DNA of 64,000 bases, from positions 165,993,220-166,057,219 of the forward strand of contig CM077162.1 in assembly GCA_039583875.1 (NCBI GenBank). The letters run 5' to 3'. Within the stretch, counting starts at the first letter, position 1. Each line of letters begins with the position of its first letter. Below, piece after piece: positions 50,269 through 63,254 of the stretch. A program made the position numbers and the translations under genes. The notes under the pieces are model-generated. The model ran no database searches, had not been told where the DNA came from, and was given only the letters and a program-made list of their open reading frames with translations. The stretch comes from Platanthera guangdongensis. Its lineage: Eukaryota > Streptophyta > Magnoliopsida > Asparagales > Orchidaceae.

Positions 50269-52289
50269 TGAAAGAAATTGTACCTAATCACCTAGAGGGG
50301 GGGTGAATAGGTGACTAAATCTTTTTTAAACTTTTTAGGCAGAATTCAGATTATATCACAGAGTTATAACTAATTCTTCACAGCAATCAATCAGCCATCA
50401 CAGAATAAACAAGAACACAGTGAACACACAGATTTATAGTGGTTCTCCAAGGTATGGGTACATCCACTTTCACCCTTGGCCTATCTAGTAGTGTACTCGA
50501 TTCGGCCAAACTCCTCTGCTATCTCAGATCCTCAGATCTTACACTCAGAACCCCAAAATAGGTTCCTACAGCTCAGGCCCAAGGCCCTACAACTCAGTCT
50601 TCTCCAAAGACCTACACTCAGCCACAGCTACATCAACCACAAGGCCTACACTCAGCCACAACAGGCCTACACTCAGAGAAACAGATCTCCTACACTCAGG
50701 CACACAGGCCCTACCACTCAGCCTTTATAATTGCAGGCTTACAACTCAGATCCCTAAGGATCCTACAAGAAATATAGAATACAAAGTATATACCTACAAC
50801 TCAGAAAATGTGAGATGAGTTGACAGGTTCTTGATGAGTTCTTGGAAGAACTCTGCTGAGATCAATCTCACTTGGCTTTCTTCAAAGCTTCTTGAATGTA
50901 GAACACAATAGGATTGATTCTCTGCAGCTGATCTTCAATCACTGCAACTTAAGATTCAGAACTAGGTCTGAACCCTTCTTCACAGCCTGGTTCCAACGGC
51001 TGTCTTCTTGGAAGGAGCTCCCTCTCTCCAACTTCTTAGATCTTCACTTGATTCTTCAATGAATAGCTAGATCTTCTTCACTTTTACAATCTCTTAGACT
51101 GTTAATCTCTTACACTGTTAATCATCTCTTTTTGTTGACAGTATAAGCCTTTATATAGGCCTTCTTCATGGTGACCGGCTGATCCGGTTTCTAACGGCTT
51201 TCTGACATCTTTGACAGTTGCAGTAGACCGGCTGGAATGGCAGTTGTCATGTCATCCAATCACTTCTTGAAATATTTGTAACTGTCTGAAAGTGTCGAGA
51301 CAATCTCTTTAAGTGTCGACACTTATAGACTAAGTGTCGACACAAGTTGACTAAGTGTCGACACTAGCCTTCAAGGTGTCGACACAACTCCTTGTGTTGT
51401 AGAATTTACTTCTCGACACAGCTTCTTCATCATGTGTCGACACTGATATTGTGTGTCGACACAACTTCTTGTTCTTCAGTACTTAGTTGAATTCTTGTAA
51501 GTCTCGACACAACTCCTTTGTGTCGACACATCTTCATGTGCTGAACTTGTTCAGTGTCGACACATCTTCTTGGTGTCGACACATGCCTTCTGTGTTGATA
51601 CTTGCTGAGTGTCGACATAGCTCCTTGTGTCGACACATTCTTCTTCTGTTGAGACTTTGGCTGAGTGTCGACACATCTCCTTTGTGTCGACACTTGTACT
51701 TAGAATTTTTGTTGAACTTGCTGAGTGTCGACACAGCCTCCTAGTGTCGACACTTTCTTCATGTATTGAGTCTTCTGCTGTGTGTCGACACTTTCTTCAT
51801 GTGTTGAGTCTTCTGCTGAGTTTCGACACATTCTTTATTATGTCGACACTTATACTTAGACTCTGCTGTAATTTGCTGAGTGTCAACACAGCCTCCAAGT
51901 GTCGACACTTTCTGATATCGACGATGTTCCTCTGGGTGTCGACACTGCTTTTAAGTGTCGACACTTCTTCACTGGACATTTCTTCAATGAGTGTCGATAC
52001 ATCCTGTATGTGTCGACACTTTCTGTCTAGTGTCGACTCTGCATCCATGGTGTCGACACAATTACTCCAACTGTCGACACTGCTTCTCTGGCTGTCGACA
52101 TAAGTCTTGTTAAGTGTCGACACTTTCCTTCTGGGTGTCGACACATGGACTTAGAAACTTTTCAGCTTTCCCTGTGAATACTTGACCTGCACAACTAAAC
52201 TCAAAATACATCAAATACATTTTGATGTATATCATTGAGTAGGGTAAGGCTTCTTCAAATCAGGTACATTTAATCCAATGTACCCAACA
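50269..52289 (-). repeat. Ty-D 3' LTR
   Basis: Read on the plus strand it runs from TGAAAGAAATTG to GTACCCAACA. The array of TGTCGACA palindromes spans 51290-52145. The TATA site near 51150 is an imperfect version of the Ty-A palindrome. Confidence 0.96.
51290..52145. repeat. Palindrome array in Ty-D 3' LTR
   Basis: GTGTCGACAC palindromes over about 850 bp, homologous to 22846-23730 on the other strand. Confidence 0.9.
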
Positions 52290-52299
52290 ATCTCCCCCT
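52290..52299 (-). other. Polypurine tract, Ty-D
   Basis: Plus strand ATCTCCCCCT, so AGGGGGAGAT on the element's strand, abutting its 3' LTR. Confidence 0.92.
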
Positions 52300-52564
52300 A
52301 TTTGGAGAAGTCATAACCCTTAGTCAATGATATACACCATACAAAATAAAATCATAGCATGATGTAAAACAGGATTATACAATTAGGGAAAGTACATAAT
52401 CATGTATTAAACAAAACATGTACACACATATATCTCAGAACAAATATGTAATAGATTTTTCACACATCACATAGTTCTATCAACTTTGTCATATTCATTA
52501 TACAAAAGTTTACAGAATGTTTAGAATCAAAAGATTACAACTGTAAACTAAAGATATTTCTATT

Positions 52565-55398
52565 CTATTGCTTCTCAGTCTCCTTGATCAATATGCCCTT
52601 CCCAGACTGTATCTTTGCTTGTACTGGGGCTTCAGCATCTTCAGCAGCAGCAGGCTTCTTACCTTTAAGATCCTTCTTCTTTAGCTCTTTAGCTTTGATC
52701 TTTTGCCTCTCAAAGTAATGATAAGGCTTGGGAAAGTACTTGCTAGGCTCCTGGGTAGTAGGAGGTAGCTTTCTCATCTTTGCCTTTCTTCTATACTGCA
52801 CAATGGCTTCTTGCCTTGTCTCATGCTTCCTCCACTCCAATTCAGAAAATCACTTGTTTCTATCTTGAATATTGTCCTTGGCAGCCTTCCATGCAGTTAA
52901 GATAATATTCCTTGAAGTGGGGCTCCACTGTTCAAAGTCAGGCCTTTGTTCAGCTTGCTCTCTGAACCTTTTCTTAGACAATAGAGTCTCTTGTTCTTTG
53001 AGCAGCAAAGCTTCTTGCTCTTTCAGTATAGCCTCTAGCACTGGCTGAACCACTTTCTCTATGATGACCTTCTCAATTCCCTCAGGAGGGCTATACATGG
53101 ATTGTATATCAGCATGTATCATATCAAAGTCTGGAGGAGGGTAGATTACTTGATCCACTTCAGGTTGCTCCCCTCCTAGATATGCAGGATTTATCCCAGA
53201 CTCTGCAACATTATCATCATCACACAATGGAGGATATCCAAGGGTGGCTCTGATGGAATTGGAAATCCATTTTGCATGATCAGAGCTGGCTTTGACTAAC
53301 ACCCTCTCTCCCTTTATGACTTCTCTAACCATTTGATCCCTCAGATCATCTTTCTGAAATCTTATTTGGGCATCCAAATAGTTTACTCCACCCTTAAAGT
53401 AAGGTTTTAACCTTTGGAGTTTGTCAGTTATTATCTTCTGAGAGTCTTGTATTGCAGTCTTAACAGCAGTTATTCCCTCTTGGAATGCTTTATCAAAGTC
53501 TGCTTTAGCTGTAGTATTAGCTGTAGTCTGCCCTGCAGCTATATTCTTCATCTCTGTGACTATTACATTGTGTGAAGCAGTCAAATTGTCATTCATCCTG
53601 AGTTGGTTCTCCAGAACATACCCTTGCTTCACTACAATATCATCCACTTGAGCTTTGATTTTCTCTTGATGTGTAGCTAAATAGACTACTGCATTCCCTC
53701 CCTTGTGGAAGCAGTCAGTCATCTCCTTCTTATTTAGATTCATTTCAAATCTAATGGACTTAATATCTTGGGCAAGATCAAACTGTAAAGACTTATGCCC
53801 CTCATCCATATATGTTTCTATGGCTTTCCTTTGCTCATCAAGCTTTATTTGCATAGCAACCATCAGAGAACTGTAATCTACAGATGGTGATGGTTGTAGT
53901 GAAGGCTATGGTGCTATGGTTTGCAGAGCTTTCTTATAAGTTTGTCTCCTCCTCTTAAAGACTTGAAACTTTCTCTTTTTAGCTCTTGCAGCCTCCTCAT
54001 CTTCAGAAGCTGATATGCTTGTTATTTCTACCCTCTCCCTAGGAGCTCCTCAACATCCTTTGGCTTCTCAGGCTCTTTCCTTACAGTTTCTTCTAGAATC
54101 TCCACTTGCTCCCCCTCAACTTGGGCCTTCTCCCTCTCAGCAGCAGCACTTTCCTTCTCAATGTCTGTTTGAAGAAGATCAGGGAAAAGTTCTTCCAAAG
54201 TAAACTCTTGTTGATGAGGGGGTGGAGAATTCCTGATCTCATCAACTACTTGATCAGACACTACTTGATCTGCAACAGATGTGTCTTCCATGACAACATC
54301 TTGGGGTTGGAGAGGTGTTTGAGGTTGCTGATAAACATGAGGTATTAAATCAGACAAAACATCATCTTCAATAGGGAAATTTAATTTATTAATGCCAGTG
54401 ATTACCTCAAGTATGGTTTGAGTGGCTCTTTCACTTTCTAAGGGTGTTGGCTCTTCAACCAGTAGAGGCTCCCCCTGGATAGAATCCTGGTGAAGAGTGC
54501 TAGCCTGTGGTAGCTCCCCCTGCCTGTCTGCAGCTACTTGTCTATCTGGAGACTTTCCAACAGTTTCAGTTTCTTGTTCATCATCTGGTGTAAAGACAAC
54601 ATGCTCTTCAGAGCTACTAGATGATTCTTGAGGCACTGGGGCTATCTTCTTCTTCTTCTTTTGGGGTGTTACCTTCTCAGGTATTGGCAATTCCTTGGTC
54701 AAGACCCTATCCCACCTTGAGAAGATCCTCATGTCCATCTTCCTCATGTGGTTGATTTTTGATCCTGCAGCTTGACTCATTACTTCTGGTATACTACCAG
54801 CCAAGTAAAGACTTAATATCCTACCCAAATTGGGTTTCTTCAGGCTCTCCTTAATCTTCTCAAACACTACTGCAGACCAATCAGTATGTAGCTGGAAGAT
54901 TAACCTTGTCATAAGACTGAACATATATGCTGAAATCCTATCATGTCCTCCAGACTTGCACAGGATCACTTTCCCAACTATTTCAGATAGAAATTTCCCT
55001 TGGCTGTTCATTCCTTTCCTATTGAATACTGATCCAATTTTCATCTTGGAATCTAGTCCACACCATGTTAAAGCTTCTCTGGTCTTGGAAGCAGAAACTT
55101 CATCTTCTTCCTTAGTCTTTGGTAGGTTTAGTACCTTTCCCAAACTCTTAGATGAGACCTTCACCTTTTCTCCATGAACCCTTGACTTTATCTTAAGTCC
55201 AGATTCATCTAGGGTTGCTCCATTCAGAAATTCTAGAACTTCTTTCTTCCATATCTTGGTTGGCTCAGAAACAAGAAAATCTAACCCTGAGTTTGCAACT
55301 AGGGTTACCACATCCTTGATCTCTGGTTCTGCATCATCAAACGCATGCCGCACCAGTTCATATCTTTCATTTACGTTCTCCTCGAGCTTTGGCGCCAT
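52565..55398 (-). pseudogene. Ty-D ORF3 (Sirevirus extra ORF), stops and one frameshift
   Basis: The start is ATG at 55398, the homologue of 19576 in Ty-A. It is open to about 54028. A frameshift lies between about 54040 and 53900, with a TAG at about 53908. A long helical region then reads to a stop at 52850, and the Lys-rich tail ends at 52565. The domain order equals Ty-A ORF3. Where Ty-A has stops Ty-D has sense codons and the other way round, so the two decayed independently. No signal peptide or membrane helix is seen. Confidence 0.84.
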
Positions 55399-55424
55399 TA
55401 GGGTTTGAAGAATTTGAATTGAGA

Positions 55425-55890
55425 GAAGAGAGGTGTCGACACATAAGTTTGGTCTCGAAACTTTGGTGAGCGTGTCGACAGACAATGTTGAAACCCTATT
55501 TATACCTTTCTAGAGTTGAAGATGAAAGGGCGCGTCAACAAACTTAAATTGTGTCGACACTGTTGAAAAGTGTCGACACTGACTTATAATGTCTCGACAA
55601 TAATGTGTCGACACAAGTATAGTCGACAGAATAAATGTGTCGACACTTGTGTATGTGTCGACACCGCTTAGCTCGACACTTAGTCGAGATTTTACTTCAC
55701 TAATTCTGAGTAAGGCCTAAGTGTCGACACCACCTTGGATGTGTCGACACCTACTTATCATGTGTCATCACTAATTCTCTGAAGTGTCGACACCAACTTC
55801 TTAGATGTGTCGACACCTTTTCTCTGAAGTGTCGACACCAATTCTCTGTCTCGACACAGACAACTCTGTGTGTCGACACTATTTTACTTA
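55425..55890. repeat. Palindrome array between Ty-D pol and ORF3
   Basis: GTGTCGACAC sites at about 20-bp spacing, the counterpart of 19093-19545 in Ty-A. Confidence 0.88.
55497..55504 (-). promoter_or_regulatory. Candidate internal TATA box upstream of Ty-D ORF3
   Basis: TATAAATA on the minus strand, about 100 bp before the ORF3 ATG. The context AGAAAGGTATAAATAGG is conserved with Ty-A. Confidence 0.58.
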
Positions 55891-55905
55891 GCCATTTCTG
55901 TAAAC

Positions 55906-58900
55906 TTATTCTAAGTTTATCATACCTAATTCAATTTTAAAACTATTGAATTTGGTTTCTTCTAAAGGCTTAGTATACATGTCAGCTAGTTGATTATCTG
56001 TATTAACATACTCCAGTGAAATATCTTCTTTTTCTACATGTTCCCTTAGAAAATGATATTTTATTTCAATGTGTTTAGTTCTACTATGGGAAACAGGATT
56101 GTTTGTAATAGATATAGCACTAGTAGAATCACAAAATAGTGGTGTTCTACTTACTTGAATACCATAGTCTTCAAGCTGATGTTGTATCCATAGAAGTTGA
56201 GCACAGCAACTTCCTGCAGCCACATATTCTGATTCTGCTGTGGAGATAGCCACACTTGTTTGCTTCTTGCTACTCCATGATATCAGTCTTCCTCCTAGGA
56301 ATTGACAGGTACCAGTTGTACTTTTCCTATCTTCCTTGCAGCCTACAAAATCTGCATCTGAATAACCTATCAGTTCAAAGTCTCCAGTCCTAGGGTACCA
56401 AAGGCCTAGATAAGGAGTGCCCTTTAGATATCTCAGTATCCTTTTGACTGCTGTCAAATGAGACTCTTTAGGGCATGCTTGGTACCTAGCACAGACACAT
56501 GTAGCATACATGATATCTGGTCAACTTGCAGTCAAATAGAGTAGGGATCCAACTATCCCTCTATACAAAGTCTCATCTACAGGTTTCCCTGCATCATCTT
56601 TGCTAAGAGACATACTTGACCTCATAGGAGTCTTCATGGTACTGGATGATTCCATACCATACTTCCTTATCAGTTCTAGGGTGAACTTAGACTGGCATAT
56701 GGATAAACCATTCTCAGTCTATCTAACTTGGAGACCCAAGAAGAACTTAAGTTCCCCCATACTGCTCATCTCAAATTGCCCTTGCATAAGTTTTGCAAAC
56801 TTCTTGCAAAAACTACTTTCAGTAGACCCAAATATAATGTCATCTACATATATTTGGACTATTATGATCTTGCCTCTGGATTCCCTAAGGAATAGAGTCT
56901 TATCTATTTTTCCCCTTGTGAATTTATTCTCAATGAGGAAACTAGACAGGGTTTCATACCAAGCCCTAGGGGCTTGTTTTAACCCATACAAAGCCTTCCT
57001 AAGTCTATAGACATAATTAGGTTGAGTTGAATCAACAAAACCTAATGGCTGTTCCACATAGACCTCTTCTTTCAGATTACCATTCAGAAAGGCTGACTTA
57101 ACATCCATTTGGTAAACTTTAAATCCTTGATAGGTTGCATAGGCCAGGAACATCCTTATGCCTTCCAGTCTGGCTACTGGAGCAAAGGTTTGATCAAAGT
57201 CAATACCTTCTTCCTGCCTATATCCCTTAGCAACCAGTCTTGCTTTGTTCTTGATAATTACTCCATGTTCATCCATCTTGTTCCTAAAGATCCACTTGGT
57301 CCCAATTATGTTATGGTCTTTTGGTTTATGAACAAGCTCCCAGACTTTGCATCTCTTGAACTGATTCAGCTCTTCTTGCATTGCCTCAATCTAATGAGGG
57401 TCTAGTATGGCTTCTTCAAACTTCTTTGGCTCTACTTGGGATAGAAAACTGGAGTAGAGTGTTGCACTCAGATTTCTGCTCCTTGTTTGTACCCCTTGTC
57501 TTAGATCACCAATAATTTGATCTGCTGGATGATCTCTTAGATGCCTATTAGATGGAGGCATCTTGGTTTCAGGTTGAACTTCTTCAGTTTCTTCAACTTG
57601 CTGCACTCCTTGGACTTCTTCTATATCAGGTGCATGTAGTACTCCCCCTGGACAGCATCCACTATCATCTACTTGCTGTCTTGTAGTAGGTCCTTCTTCT
57701 ATAGTGAGCTTGTCCATCTTCTTAGTCACATCTGTGGAGCTGCAAATACTTCTAGACAACTCATTGTTAATAAGTCTATCTTCATCAAATACTACATGTA
57801 CTGATTCTTCTAAAACTTGTGAAGACAAGTTGTAGACCCTATAAGCCTTACTGTTGTTGTTGTACCCAACAAAGATCCCCTCTTGGGACTTGGCAGCAAA
57901 CTTGGTCAAGTAGGACTTACCATTGTTAAGTATATAGCATTTGCAACCAAAGATCCTGAAATAGGATAGGTTTAGTTTTCTGCCTTTCACAATCTCATAG
58001 GGGGTCTTATTGTGGCTCTTAGTAATGGTAGCACTATTAATTACATGGCATGCAGTATTAACTACCTCAGCCCAGAAATATTCTGGGAGAGATGTGTCAC
58101 TTAATAGGGTTCTACCAGCCTCAATCAAGGTTCTATTTTTCCTCTCAGCAATGTCATTTTGCTGAGGTGTTCTTAGTGAAGAAAATTCCTGAAATATCCC
58201 AAATTCTTCACATAGTTTTGTCATACTATCAGACTGAAATTCAGTACCATGGTCACTTCTTATTTTGACCACTGTACTGTCTAACTCATTCTGAATTTGT
58301 TTGACAAAGCTATAAAAGATATTAGGTGTTTCAGATTTCTGTCTAAGGAAGAACACCCAGGAAAACCTTGAGTAGTCATCTACAACTACAAAAGTGTAGA
58401 CCTTCCTACCTAGGCTGTGAACTGGCATAGGACCAAAGAGATCCATATGCAAGAGATATAAACACCTCACAGCATCTTTGTTCTCAATGCTATTAAAGAT
58501 GGATCTAGTCTGCTTGCCCTTTTGACAAGCTGAACATATTCCATCTTTAATACACTTAACTTGAGGACCATTCCTCACTAACTCTTTACTATAGAGTTGG
58601 TCAATTGTCTTGTAGTTAAGATGGGCTAGCCTCTTGTGACATTTGACACAATGAGAGACTTTCTCATCAGCTACAAGACACACTAGAGAAGCATTGTTCT
58701 CACACATAATGTCTAGATAATAGTCATTTCTTTTTCTGTAACCATTCAAAATGATCTCTTGATCATTTGATCTCCTGATATGACAACCATCTTTGACAAA
58801 TGAGATGTCATACCCTAAATCACTCAATTGACTTATACTAATAAGGTTATGTTTCAAACCTTTAACATAAGCTACTTGAGTAATAGTTATATGGGTGCTA

Positions 58901-59067
58901 GAAATGTTACCAAAACCCGTGATGATTCCTTTTTCAGAACCACCAAAGGTGACTTTAGGACCATCCTTGATTGGTGTGAAGTCCTTTAGCAATCCCCTAG
59001 TTCCAGTCATGTGTCTGGAACATCCCCTGTCCAAGTACCATATTGGGGCATGGCTACTTGGACTCAG
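55906..59067 (-). pseudogene. pol: Ty-D pol polyprotein, three nonsense codons
   Basis: One frame, with stops near 57388 (TAG, tryptophan expected from context), near 56716 (TAG) and near 56519 (TGA). Domains: protease WYLDRGCSRHMTG, where the catalytic DSG is DRG; pre-integrase; integrase with D in HMDLFGP, D in RSDHGTEF and E in PQQNDIAERKN; RT with [12 protein letters not shown]; RNase H with SDADFVGC and STAESEYVA. No frameshift was seen. The changed protease site makes this copy defective apart from its stops. Confidence 0.92.
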
Positions 59068-59088
59068 CTGCAAAACAGATTAGTTGAC
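59068..59088 (-). other. Gag-pol junction segment, Ty-D (21 nt)
   Basis: On the minus strand AAA^GTCAACTAAT...TTTTGCAG^CTG, with the gag TAA inside (59082-59080). It matches the Ty-A segment; the donor side has AAA in place of AAG. Confidence 0.35.
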
Positions 59089-61116
59089 TTTAGAACCCAA
59101 AGAATTCTTGGGTCCTTGGTGTTGGTTAGTTTGCCTCTTAACAAAGCTACCTGCAGATCTTCCAACAGGCAGTTTGCTACTCAACTTGGCACTAGAATTG
59201 TGCCAACAGTCTATGGCAAAGTGGCTTACCTTGCCATAGCACCAGCACTCAAATCTATTGTACCTTTGCTTAGGTACATCCCTAGCTATTTTATCTACAG
59301 CTGGCTTGTTGAGAGCTGGGGCTTTGCCCTTAGACTTGGACCTTACAGTCCTAGCAGGGTTAATAAACACCAATCCAGTTTTACCCTTGTGAGGTATAAA
59401 CTCATCAATCAAAGGTAGAACAGACTTAGGTTTAGAAAACCTTGCAACTATGTCTCTCTCCTTCTGAAGACTAATCTCCAGATTTCTGATTTGATCATTC
59501 TTGAATAATATAGTTCCCATCTGAATAACAGTTATGTTCTTCAGTCTGGCTATTTCATTTAACTTTTGATCAATCAGCTTCTCAAAATCAGTTGCAGCCA
59601 CTTTTAGACTAGCAATCTCCTTTGCCTGACTCTTGGCTAGGGACTTGCTCTTCTTAAAAGCTTGCAACAGAACTCTATATTCATCAATCAATTGATGAAT
59701 ATCCCCTTCAGATTCAGATCCACTGGCATCATTTGATGCTGATGTAACTGAATCTGAACTAGCACAAAAAATTGAACTTAAAGAACAATTTTGTACCTTA
59801 CTAGGTCCAAGCTGATCCTGGATTTTGTCACCTTCTGTTAAGGCCATCAGTCCTTTGCACTGAATGTCCTCTTGCTCATATATGGAGTTCATTATCTGGA
59901 AGAACTCCTCCTCCTCTTCCTCAGCAAACAATCCTATGTATGCTTCAGCTTCTGACTCAGTTTCTGAAGAAGATATGTCTGACAGGCTTTTGTCCTTCTT
60001 GGCAACAAAGGACCTTTCCTTCTTGCCCTTGAATTGAGTCTTTTTCTTATCATTAGACTCTTTTCTTTTCTCAGGACATTCAGCAATAACATGTCCTTGT
60101 CTGTTACAGCAATAGCAAACAATTTTTGATAAAGTTGCTTTGCTTGACTTGGTCTTTCTCCTATCTTTCTTTGATGACTTCTTGTTCTGATAATAGTCAT
60201 CTTTTCCCTGTGAAGTGGATGGCTTTGACCTCCACTGTTTCTTCTTTAGAAACTTCTGAAAGTGTCTTGTGAAGGCTGCAAAATCCTCATCACTCTCACT
60301 GCTTTCAGAATCCTTGCATTCTGTCTCATCTGATTCAGTTCCAGCAACCCTTGGAGGTGGAGATGGAGACTTACTTTTGTATTTCCTGGTGGCTTCTATC
60401 TTGAATGCCACTGTCCTTTCTTTATGCTCACTTCTTGTAGTCTTCTCCTCTTCTTTCCTCACCATCAACTGCATCTCATAGGATAGCAGTTTTCTAAACA
60501 ATGTTGGAGGAGGGATATCTGCTAACTTGGCCATTTCCCTTATGACACAGATCTTGGTGTCCCAATCCTTTGTTAGAGACCTCAAGAACTTATCATTCAG
60601 CTCATAATTGCTGAAATCTCTTCCATAGGACATTAACTCATTGACAATCCTATAGAATTTCTTATAGCATTCTGTTATGCTATCAGACTTGCCTTGCCTG
60701 AAACTTTCATATTCCTGGTTTAACAATGACTTTCTGTCCTGCCTAACTTCTTCAGAACCCTCCATATATACTATCAAAGTATCTCACATCTCCTTAGATG
60801 TCTTACAGTGTATCAAGTTCTGAAAGGTAGCATCATCTATGGCACTCACAATGATATTCTGAGCCCTCTTGTCCATTGTGGCTAGAATTATCTCATCTTT
60901 TGTCATTTCAGAGAAGTCCTTAGGTGTTCTCTGATTTGCATACAGGACTGAAACCTTCATAGGCACATATGGCCCTTCTTTAACTGTGATGTAAATTCTA
61001 GGGTCTGAGGCTTCCATAAATAGTCTCACCCTTTCTTTCCAGATGCCAAAAATCTCTTTTCTGCAAATGGGTAACTTCATGGATCCAAGTTCCTTATGAT
61101 TCTCTGTTGAACCCAT
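59080..61116 (-). pseudogene. gag: Ty-D gag, one nonsense codon
   Basis: The start ATG 61116 is the same as in Ty-A. A TGA at about 60783-60781 stands where Ty-A has tryptophan. The frame then continues to TAA at 59080. It has a UBN2-type core, a first CCHC knuckle CYCCNRQGHVIAEC, a coiled-coil-like region, and a second knuckle CWCYGKVSHFAIDC whose second Cys is Tyr, so it is damaged. Confidence 0.9.
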
Positions 61117-61209
61117 GTTTCTTGATTTTCTTGATTCTGAACTTTACTTATACTGAATCTGCCAAATCTGCCAACAGGATCTACTCAGACAATTAAGTCC
61201 TTTTTGAGT
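61117..61209 (-). other. Ty-D leader between primer site and gag
   Basis: About 90 bp, noncoding, similar to 1663-1753 in Ty-A. Confidence 0.6.
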
Positions 61210-61227
61210 AACCTCCCTCTGATACCA
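61210..61227 (-). other. Primer binding site, Ty-D
   Basis: TGGTATCAGAGGGAGGTT on the minus strand, two bases from the LTR end. Confidence 0.92.
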
Positions 61228-61229
61228 CT

Positions 61230-63254
61230 TGAAAGAAATTGTACCTAATCACCTAGAGGGGGGGGGTGAATAGGTGACTAAATCTTTTTTAAACTTTTTA
61301 GGCAGAATTCAGATTATATCACAGAGTTATAACTAATTCTTCACAGCAATCAATCAGCAATCACAGAATAAACAAGCACACAGTGAACACACAGATTTAT
61401 AGTGGTTCCCCAAGGTATGGGTACATCCACTTTCCCCCTTCGCCTATCTAGTAGTGCACTAGATTCGGCCAAACTCCTCCACTATCTCAGATCCTCAGAT
61501 CTTACACTCAGAACCCCAAAACAGGTTCCTACAGCTCAGGCCTAAGGCCCTACAACTCAGTCTTCTCCAAAGACCTACACTCAGCCACAAGGCCTACACT
61601 CAGCCACAAGGCCTACACTCAGCCACAACAGGCCTATACTCAGAGAAACAGATCTCCTACACTCAGGCACACAGGCCCTACCACTCAGCCTTTATAATTG
61701 CAGTCTTACAACTCAGATCCCTAAGGATCCTACAAGAAATATAGAATATAAAGTATATACCTACAACTCAGAAAATGAGAGATGAGTTGACAGGTTCTTG
61801 ATGAGTTCTTGGAAGAACTCTGCTGAGATCAATCTCACTTGGCTTTCTTCAAAGCTTCTTAAATGTAGAACACAATAGGATTGATTCTCTGCAGCTGATC
61901 TTCAATCACTGCAACTTATGATTCAGAACTAGGTCTGAACCCTTCTTCACAGCATGGTTCCAACGGCTGTCTTCTTGGAAGGAGCTCTCTCTCTCCAACT
62001 TCTTAGATCTTCACTTGATTCTTCAATGAATAGCTAGATCTTCTTCACTTTTACAATCTCTTAGACTGTTAATCTCTTAGACTGTTAATCATCTCTTTCT
62101 GTTGACAGTATAAGTCTTTATATAGGCCTTCTTCATGGTGACCGGCTGATCCGGTTTCTAACGACTTTCTAACATCTCTCACAGTTGCAGTAGACCGGCT
62201 GGAATGGCAGCTGTCATGTCATCCAGTCACTTCTTGAAATATTTGTAACTGTCTGAAAGTGTCGAGACAATCTCTTTAAGTGTCGACACAAGTTGACTAA
62301 ATGTCGCCACTAGCCTTCAAGGTGTCGACACAACTCCTTGTGTTGTAGAATTTACTTCTCGACACAGCTTCTTCATCATGTGTCGACACTGATATTGTGT
62401 GTCGACACAACTTCTTGTTCTTCAGTACTTAGTTGAATTCTTGTAAGTGTCGACACAACTCCTTTGTGTCGACACATCTTCATGTGTTGAACTTGTTCAG
62501 TGTCGACACATCTTCTTGGTGTCGACGCATGCCTACTGTGTTGATACTTGCTGAGTGTCGACACAGCTCCTTGTGTCGACACATTCTTCTTCTGTTGAGA
62601 CTTTGGCTGAGTGTCGACACATCTCCTTTGTGTCGACACTTGTACTTAGAATTTTTGTTGAACTTGCTGAGTGTCGACACAGCCTTCTAGTGTCGACACT
62701 TTCTTCATGTATTGAGTCTTCTGCTGTGTGTCGACACATTCTTCATTGTGTCGACACTTTCTTCATGTGTTGAGTCTTCTGCTGAGTGTCGACACATTCT
62801 TTATTATGTCGACACTTATACTTAGACTCTGCTATAATTTGCTGAGTGTCGACACAGCCTCCAAGTGTCGACACTTTCTGATGTCGACGATGTTCCTCTG
62901 GGTGTCGACACTGCTTTTAAGTGTCGACACTTCTTCACTGGACATTTCTTCAATAAGTGTCGACACATCCTGTATGTGTCGACACTTTCTGTCTGGTGTC
63001 GACTCTGCATCCCTGGTGTCGACACAATTACTCCAAGTGTCGACACTGCTTCTCTGGATGTCGACACAAGTCTTCTTAAGTGTCGACACTTTCCTTCTGG
63101 GTGTGATACATGGACTTAGAAACTTTTCAGCTTTCCCTGTGAATACTTGACCTGCACAACTAAACTCAAAATACATCAAATACATTTTGATGTATATCAT
63201 TGAGTAGGGTGAGCCTTCTTCAAATCAGGTACATTTAATCCAATGTACCCAACA
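61230..63254 (-). repeat. Ty-D 5' LTR
   Basis: On the plus strand it runs from TGAAAGAAATTG to GTACCCAACA. The palindrome array is at 62265-63095. Compared with the 3' LTR it differs by scattered substitutions and in the number of short tandem units near 61570-61640. Confidence 0.96.
62265..63095. repeat. Palindrome array in Ty-D 5' LTR
   Basis: TGTCGACA palindromes over about 830 bp, homologous to 51290-52145. The open frames that cross it on both strands are not genes. Confidence 0.9.

Larger units (their letters stand above)
50269..63254 (-). mobile_element. Ty-D: Sirevirus-type copia retrotransposon, family 1, minus strand, nested in Ty-E
   Basis: Complete 12,986-bp element with 3' LTR at 50269-52289 and 5' LTR at 61230-63254. 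Perfect target duplication CATGC. Same family as Ty-A by LTR, gag, pol and ORF3, but a distinct subgroup: its LTRs carry a block around 51080-51130 (plus coordinates) with repeated CTCTTAGACTGTTAAT that Ty-A lacks. LTRs differ at a few dozen positions (not fully counted). Gag has one stop, pol three, ORF3 stops and a frameshift. Confidence 0.97.
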
